From an uncultured Sphingomonadaceae bacterium (GTDB lineage: Bacteria > Pseudomonadota > Alphaproteobacteria > Sphingomonadales > Sphingomonadaceae), in NCBI GenBank assembly GCA_947493325.1, contig CANLQI010000001.1, positions 314,501-378,500 of the forward strand: a stretch of DNA of 64,000 bases, read 5' to 3'. Position 1 is the stretch's first letter. Each line of letters begins with the position of its first letter. The translations under genes and the position numbers were made by a program. Positions 1 through 8,632 of the stretch are shown piece by piece. Under the pieces are notes generated by a model that worked only from the letters and a program-made list of their open reading frames with translations, ran no database searches and was not told the DNA's origin.

Positions 1-7
1 GCTGTTC

Positions 8-703
8 GTGGACCGGATTTGGATTTTTATTTCTTACATTGCGCTGGCTCAGTTAGTTTTCGCTTGTGAACGATTGCAATATCTTGAAACTTTTCGGCTC
101 TGGAAATTCCCATTCTTTCGGTCTGCTTATGCAATATTCGCATTGCTAGCCATGATATCGGTGTGGGTGCTACCAGCTGTGATGGTCTATGATTACGGTT
201 GGGGCTTTGCGATCTTCACCCTTGGCTGCGGTATGCTGGCGAACCGCCTGTTTCCAATCTATCCCGCGCATAATGTTGGCGCCCAAGTCATATCACCTAT
301 TCTCTACGCTATTGCGTTTATCCTTATCGCATCGAAGCTCAGCTGGTTTGGGTTGATAGGTGGCCACTATTCACCGCCGACAAAAGACTGGGCAGCACAA
401 GGATCGGAAACCGCTGCAGGCGGGTTGTATATTCATTCTGATATAGAGCGCTTGGGCAATGGGCGCATTAAGGTATGGGCGCGACGTCTGAACAACAGGG
501 CAACAGCGAAGCAGCCAAAGAAAGAGGAATACTATCTAGAAATCGATTGTGTGTCTCAGAATGTCCGGCAGCTTTATCGCAAGACAGTTCTTGGTAACCA
601 GCGCGTCATTGTCGACAAGCAGCCTAGTGTATCGATGAACTGGTATGATACCGATATCGCAGTCATCCCTTTTCGCGCATGCCGTTATCTTCGCGCAGAA
701 TAA
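8..703 (+). CDS. Membrane protein with C-terminal surface-adhesin-E-like domain
   Basis: The N-terminal half (about residues 1-115) contains three or four hydrophobic segments and should lie in the inner membrane. The C-terminal half (about 135-231) has the layout of the small surface-adhesin E domain: a 'LYIHSDIERLGNGRIKVWAR' strand pair, a central Cys after a Leu-Glu-Ile-Asp run, then a late 'FRACRYL' with a second Cys that could pair with the first. The frame is open to the left edge, so the GTG at position 8 may not be the true start. The next 440 bases hold no convincing gene. Function unknown; the domain resemblance is an inference from pattern only. Confidence 0.6.
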   Translation: MDRIWIFISYIALAQLVFACERLQYLETFRLWKFPFFRSAYAIFALLAMISVWVLPAVMVYDYGWGFAIFTLGCGMLANRLFPIYPAHNVGAQVISPILYAIAFILIASKLSWFGLIGGHYSPPTKDWAAQGSETAAGGLYIHSDIERLGNGRIKVWARRLNNRATAKQPKKEEYYLEIDCVSQNVRQLYRKTVLGNQRVIVDKQPSVSMNWYDTDIAVIPFRACRYLRAE

Positions 704-1146
704 AAAATTTTTCAGACAGTGCTTATTTCAAAACACCCCCACCCCTTGGTCCCAGCACCCCTTCCACTTGCGTGCGTGTACACCCGATTGATAGAGAGAG
801 AATTTAAGAGGTAGCCCCTTGGTCCGCACACCCCCTTGCAAATTTGGCCAAAATTGAAGATCAAATTTGTTGACGAACAGGCCGCCCGATCATTCGATAG
901 CCTTCCAAAAGAAACAACTATGTGTACATATTTGTGTATATAGTAATAAAATTTCTATATGAAATATATTTATATCAACGCATTAAACTTTATATACGAG
1001 TCCTCTTCTGGCACCATTATTCTCACACACTATTTTTGGTATTATGTTTTCGGCACATCTTTGCCAAGCCGTTTGCTGGTCTGGCTGGGCTTTTTGCGTT
1101 ACAATAGCTCGCTTTCAGATGTGCTGCAGCAGATGGGCGGAGATTA
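704..1146. other. Intergenic region without a convincing gene
   Basis: This AT-rich stretch contains two C-rich tracts with a shared 'CCCCTTGGTCC' core near 743-752 and 816-822, and a possible -10 (TACAAT) near 1099-1104 just upstream of the DUF2235 gene. A 62-codon reading frame (959-1147) ends on the ATG of the next gene, but it has no ribosome binding site and an odd composition, so I do not call it. A GGAG motif five bases before position 1147 is the ribosome binding site of the following gene. Confidence 0.4.
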
Positions 1147-2325
1147 ATGGCCAAGAATATCGTAATCTGTCTGGATGGTACGGGCAATCAGATTGAAGAG
1201 AATATCTCCAACGTGCTCAAGCTGTACCGGGCGCTTAAGAAAGATGATGGGCAGCTGGTATTTTATGACCAGGGTGTGGGAACGCTGGGGCGGATTTATA
1301 CCTGGGGATGGCTATGGCAGAAGCTGAAAAACGGGCTGGGACTTACTTTCGGTTTTGGTCTCGACGGCAATGTGCTCAAGGCTTATGAATTCCTGGTCCG
1401 CCACTATCAGGACTATGACAATATCTATATTTTCGGCTTCAGCCGCGGCGCGCACACTGCCCGCGTGCTGGCCGCGATGATATATGAAGTCGGCATATTG
1501 CGCCCGCACCAGATCCATTTAAGCGGCGCGGCGCTCACCGCCTATAAACAGACGCCGAGGCCGGACAGCCCCGACAACCCCGCAATTGGCGAGGATGTAT
1601 ATGAAGGCGAGGGCGCGAATTTTCGCCGGGTTGCGCAGACCCGCACGGCTGCTGTCCGCTTTCTGGGCGTGTGGGACACAGTCAGTTCGGTCTTTGTACC
1701 CAATGCAAAGACATATTTTCCGCCCATCATGCGTGAGGCTTTGCCGCATACTCACCGCAACCCGGCGGTCCGCATGTTCCGGCAGGCGGCATCAATTGAC
1801 GAACGGCGGCGGATGTTCCGGCTGGATGGCTGGGACGCGGGGCAGAAATATAAACCCAATATCCACTCGCAGGGCGAGCCCAAGGATCAGGATGCACAGC
1901 AGATGTGGTTTGCCGGATACCATAGCGATGTCGGCGGCGGGCATAAACGGGCGGACAGCGCGATGTCGCAATATCCGCTGATCTGGATGATTGCCGAAGC
2001 GGACAGGGCGGGTCTGGAATTTTTTGGCCGGATGGCGCGTTATGTGACCGGGAGAGAGCCCTATAGCGATACAACGAAATATCTGTATCCGCAGCCGGAT
2101 GTGAAAGGCAAAATCCACCCATCACTCCGGCATTTCTGGTGGCTGCTGGAGATATTCCCGAAACGCAACAGCCGTAGCGAATGGCCGGAGCGGCAGAAGA
2201 AATGGGGCATCTATTTTCCGCTGGGTGAACGGCGCTATATTCCGCCCGGTGCAGATATTCATCCGACTGTATATGAACGAATGGAGGCACGCCCGGATTA
2301 CCGGCCGACCAATCTGCCGGACTGA
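1147..2325 (+). CDS. DUF2235 family alpha/beta hydrolase (Tle1-like lipase fold)
   Basis: This is a DUF2235 protein, an alpha/beta-hydrolase family that includes the type VI secretion phospholipase effectors of the Tle1 group but also many stand-alone housekeeping members. The N-terminus has the family's 'CLDGTGN' motif, the nucleophile elbow GFSRGA places Ser99, 'GVWDTV' offers the acid Asp near 177, and 'YHSDVGGGH' gives the catalytic His at 259 or 266. The length of 392 residues is typical of the stand-alone form. There is no signal peptide, PAAR, VgrG or adjacent immunity gene, so a secreted effector role is not supported here. It is convergent with the hut operon, with a palindromic repeat pair between them. 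Substrate unknown, probably an ester or phospholipid. Confidence 0.85.
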   Translation: MAKNIVICLDGTGNQIEENISNVLKLYRALKKDDGQLVFYDQGVGTLGRIYTWGWLWQKLKNGLGLTFGFGLDGNVLKAYEFLVRHYQDYDNIYIFGFSRGAHTARVLAAMIYEVGILRPHQIHLSGAALTAYKQTPRPDSPDNPAIGEDVYEGEGANFRRVAQTRTAAVRFLGVWDTVSSVFVPNAKTYFPPIMREALPHTHRNPAVRMFRQAASIDERRRMFRLDGWDAGQKYKPNIHSQGEPKDQDAQQMWFAGYHSDVGGGHKRADSAMSQYPLIWMIAEADRAGLEFFGRMARYVTGREPYSDTTKYLYPQPDVKGKIHPSLRHFWWLLEIFPKRNSRSEWPERQKKWGIYFPLGERRYIPPGADIHPTVYERMEARPDYRPTNLPD

Positions 2326-2366
2326 CCCTTGCAGCATAGCGCGAGATTTTACTATATATGCCCGCC

Positions 2367-2454
2367 GCGTACTCCGGCGAAAGCCGGAGTCCAGGGCGGT
2401 ATGCAGATACGGTAGCGATTGCGGTTCTGGATTCCGGCCTTCGCCGGAATACGG
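2367..2454. repeat. REP-like palindrome pair in inverted orientation
   Basis: Two 20-base palindromes, at 2371-2390 (ACTCCGGCGA and its near-complement) and 2431-2450 (ATTCCGGCCT and its near-complement), are each followed or preceded by a CCAG/CTGG flank. The second unit is the inverted copy of the first with three changes. This is the organisation of bacterial REP/BIME elements. They lie between two convergent transcription units, where the hairpins may also terminate transcription or protect 3' ends. Confidence 0.7.
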
Positions 2455-2493
2455 TGGTGGCCGCCGTAGGCTGTGCCGCTCTACCGCACTGGA

Positions 2494-2673
2494 TTATCTT
2501 GCATCATCCTGATTTTCGGCGTTTTCTGCACCTTCTTGCTCAATGGCTTTCGCTTTTGCTTCCACTTCGGCCTGGCGTTTTTCGAATTCATCGTCGAACG
2601 TGTCGGTCTCGCTCTGTGTGCAGGCGGGCAGGGTGAGTGCGCAGACGAGAAACGCGAAAGAGATTTTCTGCAT
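2494..2673 (-). CDS. Small lipoprotein (59 residues)
   Basis: A short gene downstream of hutG on the same strand. It starts at an ATG preceded by AGGAG at good spacing. The product has a hydrophobic signal peptide ending in the lipobox LPAC (Cys18), so the mature protein should be a 42-residue lipid-anchored peptide beginning CTQSETDTF. The mature part is short, charged and helical, with an Ala/Lys/Glu-rich repeat (EVEAKAKAIEQE) resembling small periplasmic coiled-coil lipoproteins. It is 41 bases from hutG, with a hairpin in between, and may be cotranscribed with the operon. I do not know a function; a link with histidine catabolism is not implied. Confidence 0.7.
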   Translation of the reverse strand: MQKISFAFLVCALTLPACTQSETDTFDDEFEKRQAEVEAKAKAIEQEGAENAENQDDAR

Positions 2674-2694
2674 GATATACTCCTGTTCATACCC

Positions 2695-2719
2695 CCTGTA
2701 TCCGGTTTTTCGGATCAGG
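2695..2719 (-). promoter_or_regulatory. Hairpin between hutG and the small lipoprotein gene
   Basis: CCTGTATCCG (2695-2704) pairs with CGGATCAGG (2711-2719) around a short loop, with one bulge. It overlaps the hutG stop codon. No run of T follows on the minus strand, so it is more likely an mRNA processing or attenuation element than a full terminator. Confidence 0.4.
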
Positions 2720-3647
2720 AAAATAGCAGGCGGCGGATCAGCAAGGCGGCGCTGCGTGCTGTCATATCCTGAATATCATGCGGCGGGCTGAGTTCGACGA
2801 TATCCGCGAGCGGGCAGGGCGTGCCGGATGTTTTGCAGGCAGTTAAAATAGTGTTGACGAGATATTCGATGACGTCAAAAGGCACGCCTCTGGCCGCAGG
2901 TGCGCTGACCCCGGGCGCCTGAAAATGCGGCAGCACGTCGATATCGATGGTAAGGTAGATCAGGTCGCAGCGGTCTATGATGGCCGCTATCGCCCCATCG
3001 GCGGCATGGCTGTCCGCAATCAGTGCATGGTCGGAGACAGTTTGCACGCCCCAATCCTGCGCGCGCTGCATCAGCGCGGCGGTGTTTGATTCCTCCGCAA
3101 TGCCCAGACACAGATAATCGAATGTATCGGGGGCAAGCTCCCGGATCTGGGCAAAAGGCGTGCCGGAGGATGGACCGTTTTCGCCCACAAGCCGCAAGTC
3201 CAGATGCGCGTCCAGATTGATAATGCCGATGCGTTTGCCGGGATGTGCCGCGGCCAGCCCCGAATAGCTGGCAAAGGCCGTTTCATGGCCGCCGCCCAAC
3301 ACCACAATGCGTTCAAATGCGCTGAGGGCTTCGCATATCCTATCGCTTAATGCCGCCTGACTTGCTTCCAGATCATCGCCCTCCACCGCAACATCACCCA
3401 GGTCGGAAAAACCGGTGGCCTGCCGCGGGGCGGCCATATTTGCCATTGCCCTGCGCAGTGCCGCCGGGCCTGTATGTGCGCCTGTCCGGCCCTTGTTGCG
3501 GGCCACACCGGCATCGCTGGCAAAGCCGATCAGGGCGCGGCTGGCGTCATCCTTGCTGGCAAGATGATGCAGTCGCAATGCATTCGGCCCGTCTTCGGGG
3601 TCGGAGCGTCCGGTCCAGGGCTGGGGAGAGATGATGTTTACCGGCAT
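2715..3647 (-). CDS. hutG: Formimidoylglutamase (arginase/ureohydrolase family)
   Basis: Last enzyme of the four-step histidine pathway: hydrolyses N-formimidoyl-L-glutamate to L-glutamate and formamide in the cytoplasm. The ureohydrolase manganese-site motifs are present in order: GGGHE (first metal His), DAHLDLR (Asp-x-His-x-Asp) and DIDVLP. The 310-residue length fits the family. It lies nine bases downstream of hutU in the same orientation and is the last core gene of the operon. The context with hutU, hutH and hutI separates it from agmatinase or arginase, which share the fold. No hutF or folate-dependent formiminotransferase is present in the window, which agrees with the direct formamide-releasing route. 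Confidence 0.9.
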   Translation of the reverse strand: MPVNIISPQPWTGRSDPEDGPNALRLHHLASKDDASRALIGFASDAGVARNKGRTGAHTGPAALRRAMANMAAPRQATGFSDLGDVAVEGDDLEASQAALSDRICEALSAFERIVVLGGGHETAFASYSGLAAAHPGKRIGIINLDAHLDLRLVGENGPSSGTPFAQIRELAPDTFDYLCLGIAEESNTAALMQRAQDWGVQTVSDHALIADSHAADGAIAAIIDRCDLIYLTIDIDVLPHFQAPGVSAPAARGVPFDVIEYLVNTILTACKTSGTPCPLADIVELSPPHDIQDMTARSAALLIRRLLFS

Positions 3648-3656
3648 GGCTGTGTC

Positions 3657-5333
3657 TTACCTTTTTGGCAAAATACCGGGCAGATCAAGATCATGTTCGC
3701 GCGCGCAATCCAGCGCGATGTCATAACCCGCATCGGCATGACGCATCACGCCTGTTGCCGGGTCGTTCCACAAGACATTGCCAATCCGCCGGTCCGCATC
3801 TTCGGTCCCGTCACAGCAGATCACCATACCGCTATGCTGTGAAAAACCCATGCCGACGCCGCCGCCATGGTGCAGGCTGACCCAGGTTGCGCCGCTCGCT
3901 GTGTTGAGCAGCGCGTTGAGCAGCGGCCAGTCGGACACGGCGTCCGACCCGTCCTGCATTGCCTCGGTCTCACGATTGGGCGAGGCGACTGACCCGCTGT
4001 CGAGATGATCGCGGCCAATGACCACCGGCGCGCTCAGCTCGCCATTGCGCACCATTTCATTGAACGCCAGCCCGAGCCTGTGCCGCAGCCCCAGACCGAC
4101 CCAGCAGATACGCGCGGGCAGCCCCTGAAAACTGATCCGCTCGCGCGCCATGTCGAGCCAGTTATGCAGGTGCGGATCATCGGGTATGATCTCTTTCACC
4201 TTGGCGTCGGTCTTGTAGATATCCTCGGGATCACCCGACAGCGCGCACCAGCGGAAAGGGCCAATGCCGCGGCAAAAGAGCGGGCGGATATAGGCGGGGA
4301 CAAAGCCGGGAAAGGCAAAGGCGTCCTCCAGCCCCTCTTCCAGCGCGACCTGCCGGATATTATTGCCATAATCCACGGTGGGCACGCCGGCATTGTGATA
4401 GTCAACCATCGCCGCGACATGGGTTTTCATGGCGGCGCGGGCGGCTTTTTCGACAGACTTGGGGTCGCTTTCCTGCTTTGCGCGCCACTCTGCCACGGTC
4501 CATCCCGATGGCAGATATCCATGCACTGGATCATGCGCGCTGGTCTGGTCCGTCACGATGTCGGGGCGGATGCCGCGCCGGAAAAGTTCCGGCACTATGT
4601 CCGCCGCATTGCCAATCAGCGCCACGGATTTGGCTTCGCCTGCCGCTGTCCAGCGGTCGATCATGGCGAGCGCCTCATCGAGATCATGTGTTTTTTCGTC
4701 CACATAGCGGGTACGCAGGCGGAAATCGGCACGAGTCTCATCGCATTCGATGGCGAGGCAGCATGCCCCTGCCATCACGGCGGCCAGCGGCTGCGCGCCG
4801 CCCATGCCGCCAAGGCCCGCAGTCAATATCCATTTGCCGGTGAGGTTACCGTCATAATGCTGCCGCCCTGCCTCGACAAATGTCTCATATGTGCCCTGCA
4901 CAATGCCCTGCGTACCGATATAGATCCACGACCCCGCCGTCATCTGCCCGTACATCGCCAGGCCCTTTTTATCGAGCTCGTGAAAATGGTCCCAGTTGGC
5001 CCAGTGCGGGACCAGGTTCGAATTGGCGATCAGCACGCGCGGCGCGTCGGCATGGGTGCGAAAGACGCCAACCGGCTTGCCCGACTGCACCAGCAGTGTC
5101 TGGTCGGTTTCCAGCGTTTTGAGGCTTTCCACAATCGCGTCGAAATCGGCCCAGCTCCGCGCCGCACGGCCGATGCCGCCATAGACCACCAGTTCGTCGG
5201 GATTTTCCGCAACATCGGGGTGCAAATTGTTCATCAGCATTCTGAGCGGCGCTTCGGTCAGCCAGCTTTTGGTGGTAAGCTCGGGTCCGGTCGGCGGATA
5301 TACGGCGCGGCTGTTATGGCTGCGGTCAATCAT
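3657..5333 (-). CDS. hutU: Urocanate hydratase
   Basis: Converts urocanate to 4-imidazolone-5-propionate using tightly bound NAD+. The protein is full length (558 residues) and starts at an ATG that overlaps the hutH stop by eight bases, indicating translational coupling. Recognisable family elements are the N-terminal '[19 protein letters not shown]', the '[15 protein letters not shown]' stretch, the nucleotide-binding '[11 protein letters not shown]', the active-site Cys segment '[12 protein letters not shown]', and the C-terminal '[17 protein letters not shown]'. All key motifs are intact. Second enzyme of histidine degradation. Confidence 0.97.
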   Translation of the reverse strand: MIDRSHNSRAVYPPTGPELTTKSWLTEAPLRMLMNNLHPDVAENPDELVVYGGIGRAARSWADFDAIVESLKTLETDQTLLVQSGKPVGVFRTHADAPRVLIANSNLVPHWANWDHFHELDKKGLAMYGQMTAGSWIYIGTQGIVQGTYETFVEAGRQHYDGNLTGKWILTAGLGGMGGAQPLAAVMAGACCLAIECDETRADFRLRTRYVDEKTHDLDEALAMIDRWTAAGEAKSVALIGNAADIVPELFRRGIRPDIVTDQTSAHDPVHGYLPSGWTVAEWRAKQESDPKSVEKAARAAMKTHVAAMVDYHNAGVPTVDYGNNIRQVALEEGLEDAFAFPGFVPAYIRPLFCRGIGPFRWCALSGDPEDIYKTDAKVKEIIPDDPHLHNWLDMARERISFQGLPARICWVGLGLRHRLGLAFNEMVRNGELSAPVVIGRDHLDSGSVASPNRETEAMQDGSDAVSDWPLLNALLNTASGATWVSLHHGGGVGMGFSQHSGMVICCDGTEDADRRIGNVLWNDPATGVMRHADAGYDIALDCAREHDLDLPGILPKR

Positions 5334-6870
5334 GCATCAACTCCTGAATATCGGGAAAGTCATAGCCTGCGGCATTCAGCAGGGCTTGGTTCTGGACAAG
5401 CCGCGCCGCATTTTCGAGGCAGGCGCCAAGAAAACGGTCTTCGGTCAGCGGCGCAATATCATTCCGAAAACGCGCGGCTACCGCCGTCAGGGGCGCGCTG
5501 GTTTTCAGCGGCGCACGAAAACGGATGCCCTCGATCGCGCAGAATATCTCTATGCCCAATATGCGAAACAGGTTGCCGGCCATCGTGCCCAAACGGCGCG
5601 CACCATGCGCGGCCATCGACACATGGTCTTCCTGATTGGCGCTGGTCGGGGTGGAATCGGTCGAGCAGGGATTGGCGAGATGCTTGTTCTCGCTCATCAA
5701 TGCGGCGCTCGTCACCTCGGCAATCATCATGCCCGAATTCAGGCCAGGGTCTTCGGCGAGAAAAGGCGGCAGGTCGAAGCTTAGAGTGGGATCGACCAGC
5801 AGCGCAATCCGCCGCTGCGCGATGGCACCGATTTCGGCGAGCGCGAGCGCGATCATATCGGCGGCGAATGCCACCGGTTCCGCATGGAAATTGCCGCCCG
5901 ACACAATGCGGTCTTCGGATGTGAGCACCAGCGGATTGTCCGTCGCCGCATTGGCCTCTCGCCGCAAGGTAAGCGCGGCATGGGACAGCATATCCATCGC
6001 CGCGCCGGCGACCTGCGGCTGGCACCGCATGCAATAGGGGTCCTGTACGCGCGGATCATCATCGCGGTGGGCCTCGCGTATCTCACTGCCTTCCAGCAGT
6101 TCGCGCATCACGCGGGCGGCCGATATCTGCCCGGGATGGCCGCGAAGATCATGGATTTCCGCAATCAGCGGCGCGGTCGATGCCATGGCCGCATCAATCG
6201 ACATGGATGCGGAGAGCAAGGACGTACAGGCCGCCTGCCACGCATGAAACAGCCCCGCGAGCGCGTGCGCGGTGGAAAATTGCGTGCCGTTGATAAGGGC
6301 AAGACCTTCTTTGGGGCCGAGTGTGACGGGAGTGAGCCCCGCGGACTTCAAAGCCTCTGCGCCGGGTATCACCTTGCCTTGCCGCACGGCTTCGCCTTCG
6401 CCCATCATCACCGCGGCCATATGCGCGAGCGGTGCAAGATCGCCCGACGCGCCGACCGAGCCCTGTGCGGGAATAACGGGCGTGACGTCTTTGGCCAGCA
6501 TCGCTTCGAGCAGGTCCACCGTTTCCGGGCGGATGCCCGATGCACCGCGGCCCAGCGAGATAAGCTTGAGCGCCATCATCAACCGCTTGATCGCACGCGG
6601 CGTATCCGGTCCCACGCCGGAGCAATGCGAGAGGATAAGGTTGCGCTGCAATGCCGCGGTATCTTGCGGTGCAATGCGGATGGAGGCCAGCTTGCCAAAG
6701 CCGGTGTTGACGCCGTAGACCGCATCCGGCCCGCTGGCCGCGGCATCCACCTGCGCCGCCGCCGCCGCTATCTTTTTGCGCGCGGCCTGATCCAGCACAA
6801 CCGGCAATTCTTCGCGCCAGACGCGTTCCAGATCGTTCAGGGTTACATCACCTGGTGACAGTGTCAGCAT
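5326..6870 (-). CDS. hutH: Histidine ammonia-lyase
   Basis: Deaminates L-histidine to trans-urocanate, the entry step of the pathway. The 514 residues contain the Ala-Ser-Gly triad within [14 protein letters not shown] near residues 140-144, which cyclises to the MIO electrophile. Other family motifs are '[12 protein letters not shown]' near residue 52 and 'LINGTQ' in the middle third. The start overlaps the end of hutI by seven bases and the end overlaps hutU, so the genes hutI-hutH-hutU form a tightly coupled operon. No anomalies were seen. Confidence 0.97.
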   Translation of the reverse strand: MLTLSPGDVTLNDLERVWREELPVVLDQAARKKIAAAAAQVDAAASGPDAVYGVNTGFGKLASIRIAPQDTAALQRNLILSHCSGVGPDTPRAIKRLMMALKLISLGRGASGIRPETVDLLEAMLAKDVTPVIPAQGSVGASGDLAPLAHMAAVMMGEGEAVRQGKVIPGAEALKSAGLTPVTLGPKEGLALINGTQFSTAHALAGLFHAWQAACTSLLSASMSIDAAMASTAPLIAEIHDLRGHPGQISAARVMRELLEGSEIREAHRDDDPRVQDPYCMRCQPQVAGAAMDMLSHAALTLRREANAATDNPLVLTSEDRIVSGGNFHAEPVAFAADMIALALAEIGAIAQRRIALLVDPTLSFDLPPFLAEDPGLNSGMMIAEVTSAALMSENKHLANPCSTDSTPTSANQEDHVSMAAHGARRLGTMAGNLFRILGIEIFCAIEGIRFRAPLKTSAPLTAVAARFRNDIAPLTEDRFLGACLENAARLVQNQALLNAAGYDFPDIQELMHD

Positions 6871-8066
6871 CGCTCACCCCCGAAAATTCGCATGTGCAAA
6901 GGCGCATCTCCCATTCTGTAACTCATTTCTGCAGGATCGCTGAAATCCCAAACGGCCAGGTCGGCGCGCATGCCTGCCCTGATCTGTCCGCAATCGTCCA
7001 GGCCAATTGCCTGCGCAGCATGCGCCGTCACACCTTCCAGGCATTCGCGCGGCGTCATGCCGAACAGTGTTGCCCCCATATTCATGGTGAGCAGCAGCGA
7101 TGTCATGGGTGAGGTGCCGGGGTTGCTGTCGGTGGCCAATGCCATCGGCACGCCTGCATCGCGCAGTTTCTGGATAGGCGGCAATTGCGTTTCCCTGAGC
7201 GCATAAAAAGCGGCGGGCAGCAACACGGCCACTGTCCCGGTATCCGCCATGGCGGCAATGCCCGCATCGCTCAGATATTCCAGATGATCGGCGGAAAGCG
7301 CCTTGTATTTTGCCGCGAGTGTAGCGCCGCCCTGATCGGATAATTGTTCGGCATGCAGCTTTACCGGCAGGCCGAGCTGCGCCGCCGCAGCGAAAACGCG
7401 CTCTATCTGCGCTGGCGTAAAGGCTATCGTTTCACAAAATCCGTCCACCGCATCGACCAGGCCTTCTGCGGCCGCTTGCTCCATCGTGGGCAGGCATATG
7501 CGGGTCAGATAGTCATCAGCATCCATGTCTTTGGGACAGGCATGCGCGCCCAGATATGTCGTGCGTACCCGCACTTGCCGTTCCTCACCCAGCCTGCGCG
7601 CCACACGCAGCATTTTCAGTTCAGTGTCTGTATTCAGGCCGTATCCGGATTTGATTTCAATGGTGGTCAGACCTTCACGGATCAGATTGTCCAGCCGCCT
7701 GAGAGCGGACGTCAGCAACTCGTCTTTGGACGCCTTTCTGGTGGCCTCCACGGTGGAAAATATACCGCCGCCCGCCGCCATAATCTCTTCGTAACTCGCG
7801 CCTGTCTGCCGCATTTCAAACTCACGCGCGCGCGATCCGCCGTAGACAAGATGCGTATGGCAATCGATCAGGCCCGGCGTTACCAGGCGCCCTTTCAGCG
7901 ACTGCGTCCGGGCATCCTGATATTGCGCGGGCAGATCCGCTGCATCGCCCGCAAAGCCGATATTCTGTTCGTCCACCACAATAACGCCGCCGCACGCATA
8001 TTCGCCGCTATGAGGCAAACGAACAGGCGCCATTCGCGCGTCAGTTAGAACATAGCAATCAGGCAA
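6864..8066 (-). CDS. hutI: Imidazolonepropionase
   Basis: Hydrolyses 4-imidazolone-5-propionate to N-formimidoyl-L-glutamate. It is an amidohydrolase-superfamily metalloenzyme: the metal-binding '[14 protein letters not shown]', a central 'KLHAEQLSD', and '[12 protein letters not shown]' near the C-terminus are all present. The frame extends to an ATG at 8099, but that start has no good ribosome binding site. A TTG at 8066 is preceded by AGGGAG six bases upstream and yields a 400-residue protein, the usual size, so I prefer it. The region between the two starts holds a short inverted repeat. First gene of the hut operon; no hutC-type repressor lies next to it. Confidence 0.93.
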   Translation of the reverse strand: MPDCYVLTDARMAPVRLPHSGEYACGGVIVVDEQNIGFAGDAADLPAQYQDARTQSLKGRLVTPGLIDCHTHLVYGGSRAREFEMRQTGASYEEIMAAGGGIFSTVEATRKASKDELLTSALRRLDNLIREGLTTIEIKSGYGLNTDTELKMLRVARRLGEERQVRVRTTYLGAHACPKDMDADDYLTRICLPTMEQAAAEGLVDAVDGFCETIAFTPAQIERVFAAAAQLGLPVKLHAEQLSDQGGATLAAKYKALSADHLEYLSDAGIAAMADTGTVAVLLPAAFYALRETQLPPIQKLRDAGVPMALATDSNPGTSPMTSLLLTMNMGATLFGMTPRECLEGVTAHAAQAIGLDDCGQIRAGMRADLAVWDFSDPAEMSYRMGDAPLHMRIFGGERC

Positions 8067-8078
8067 CTGTGTCTCCCT

Positions 8079-8095
8079 CGGTTCTGGAGGAACCG
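8079..8095 (-). promoter_or_regulatory. Inverted repeat in the hutI leader
   Basis: CGGTTC (8079-8084) and GAACCG (8090-8095) form a six-base stem with a five-base loop just upstream of the preferred TTG start of hutI and its AGGGAG. It could be a small operator or an mRNA hairpin that affects initiation. It does not resemble the GTATA-containing HutC operator. Confidence 0.35.
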
Positions 8096-8099
8096 GCAT

Positions 8100-8422
8100 A
8101 TTATGTTTATAGATAAATTGTAAGAGTGTAGTCAGGACGAGATGGTTTTTGTCATTGAACGCAGGACACAGTATGACCTAGTGCCGATAACCCGTGTCAA
8201 AATGAACCATCCGGCAGAAAATTTCAGCATCATCACCCAAAGCGGTACATTTGATTGATGGCCCCGCAGGCCAATATGCGAAGATAATGTGGTTTTACAT
8301 CCAGAATGGATATTCTTTGGATGCTTGAAAAGCAAGCGCGCGTCCATTTTATCTAAAAATATCAATATATTAAATGCATATTACGTGTGTATGAGATTTG
8401 ATTTGATCTTTTAAAAATCTCC
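8100..8422. other. AT-rich divergent intergenic region (hut / giant YD-repeat gene)
   Basis: About 320 bases without a supportable gene, separating hutI (minus) from the YD-repeat gene (plus). It must hold the hut promoter. No clear -35/-10 pair, riboswitch or operator stands out to my eye. A 77-codon minus-strand frame (8132-8365) starts at TTG without a ribosome binding site and is not called. Confidence 0.4.
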
Positions 8423-8449
8423 TAAACTAATCCCGGTTTTTTCCGACTG
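8423..8449 (+). promoter_or_regulatory. Putative sigma-28 (FliA) promoter of the first YD-repeat gene
   Basis: TAAACTAA at 8423-8430, an 11-base spacer, then TCCGACTG at 8442-8449. The enterobacterial sigma-28 consensus is TAAAGTTT-N11-GCCGATAA, so the TAAA element, the exact spacing and the CCGA core agree. The same arrangement occurs upstream of the second giant gene (54534-54560). It ends 55 bases before the preferred ATG. The element could also be conserved simply through duplication of the whole gene. Confidence 0.5.
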
Positions 8450-8494
8450 TAGCCACATAGATAAAGGAAGGGTCTGTCCTTCCATAAATCGAAT

Positions 8495-8632
8495 GGGAAA
8501 AGCGATGGTAGCGATATTTACGGGATTGGGATCTGGTTTGGAGAACGGATCGGGTTCGGCGCTGGGTGCGGGGGGATTGCTGGGGCAGTCCAGTCTGGGC
8601 CGAGCGGGCGAGCAGCTGTTTTTCAATGCGGC
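8495..8632 (+). repeat. 138-base segment identical to 54602-54739
   Basis: The start region of the first giant YD-repeat gene, from the GGGAAAA ribosome binding site through about 43 codons, is base-for-base identical to the start of the second giant gene. The sequences then diverge to scattered third-position and block differences. The identity marks the true translation start (the ATG at 8505, shared by both genes) and indicates recent gene conversion or duplication. Confidence 0.9.

Noticed and set aside
959-1147. 62-codon frame ending on the DUF2235 start
   Set aside because: No ribosome binding site, odd composition, no recognisable feature; the junction with the next gene may be chance.
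1147-2325. DUF2235 gene as a type VI secretion effector
   Set aside because: No VgrG, PAAR, Hcp or immunity gene nearby; stand-alone members are common.
4005-5924. 639-codon plus-strand frame
   Set aside because: Antisense to hutU and hutH, whose family motifs are certain; arises from GC-rich third positions.
8132-8365. 77-codon minus-strand frame upstream of hutI
   Set aside because: TTG start without a ribosome binding site in an AT-rich intergenic region.
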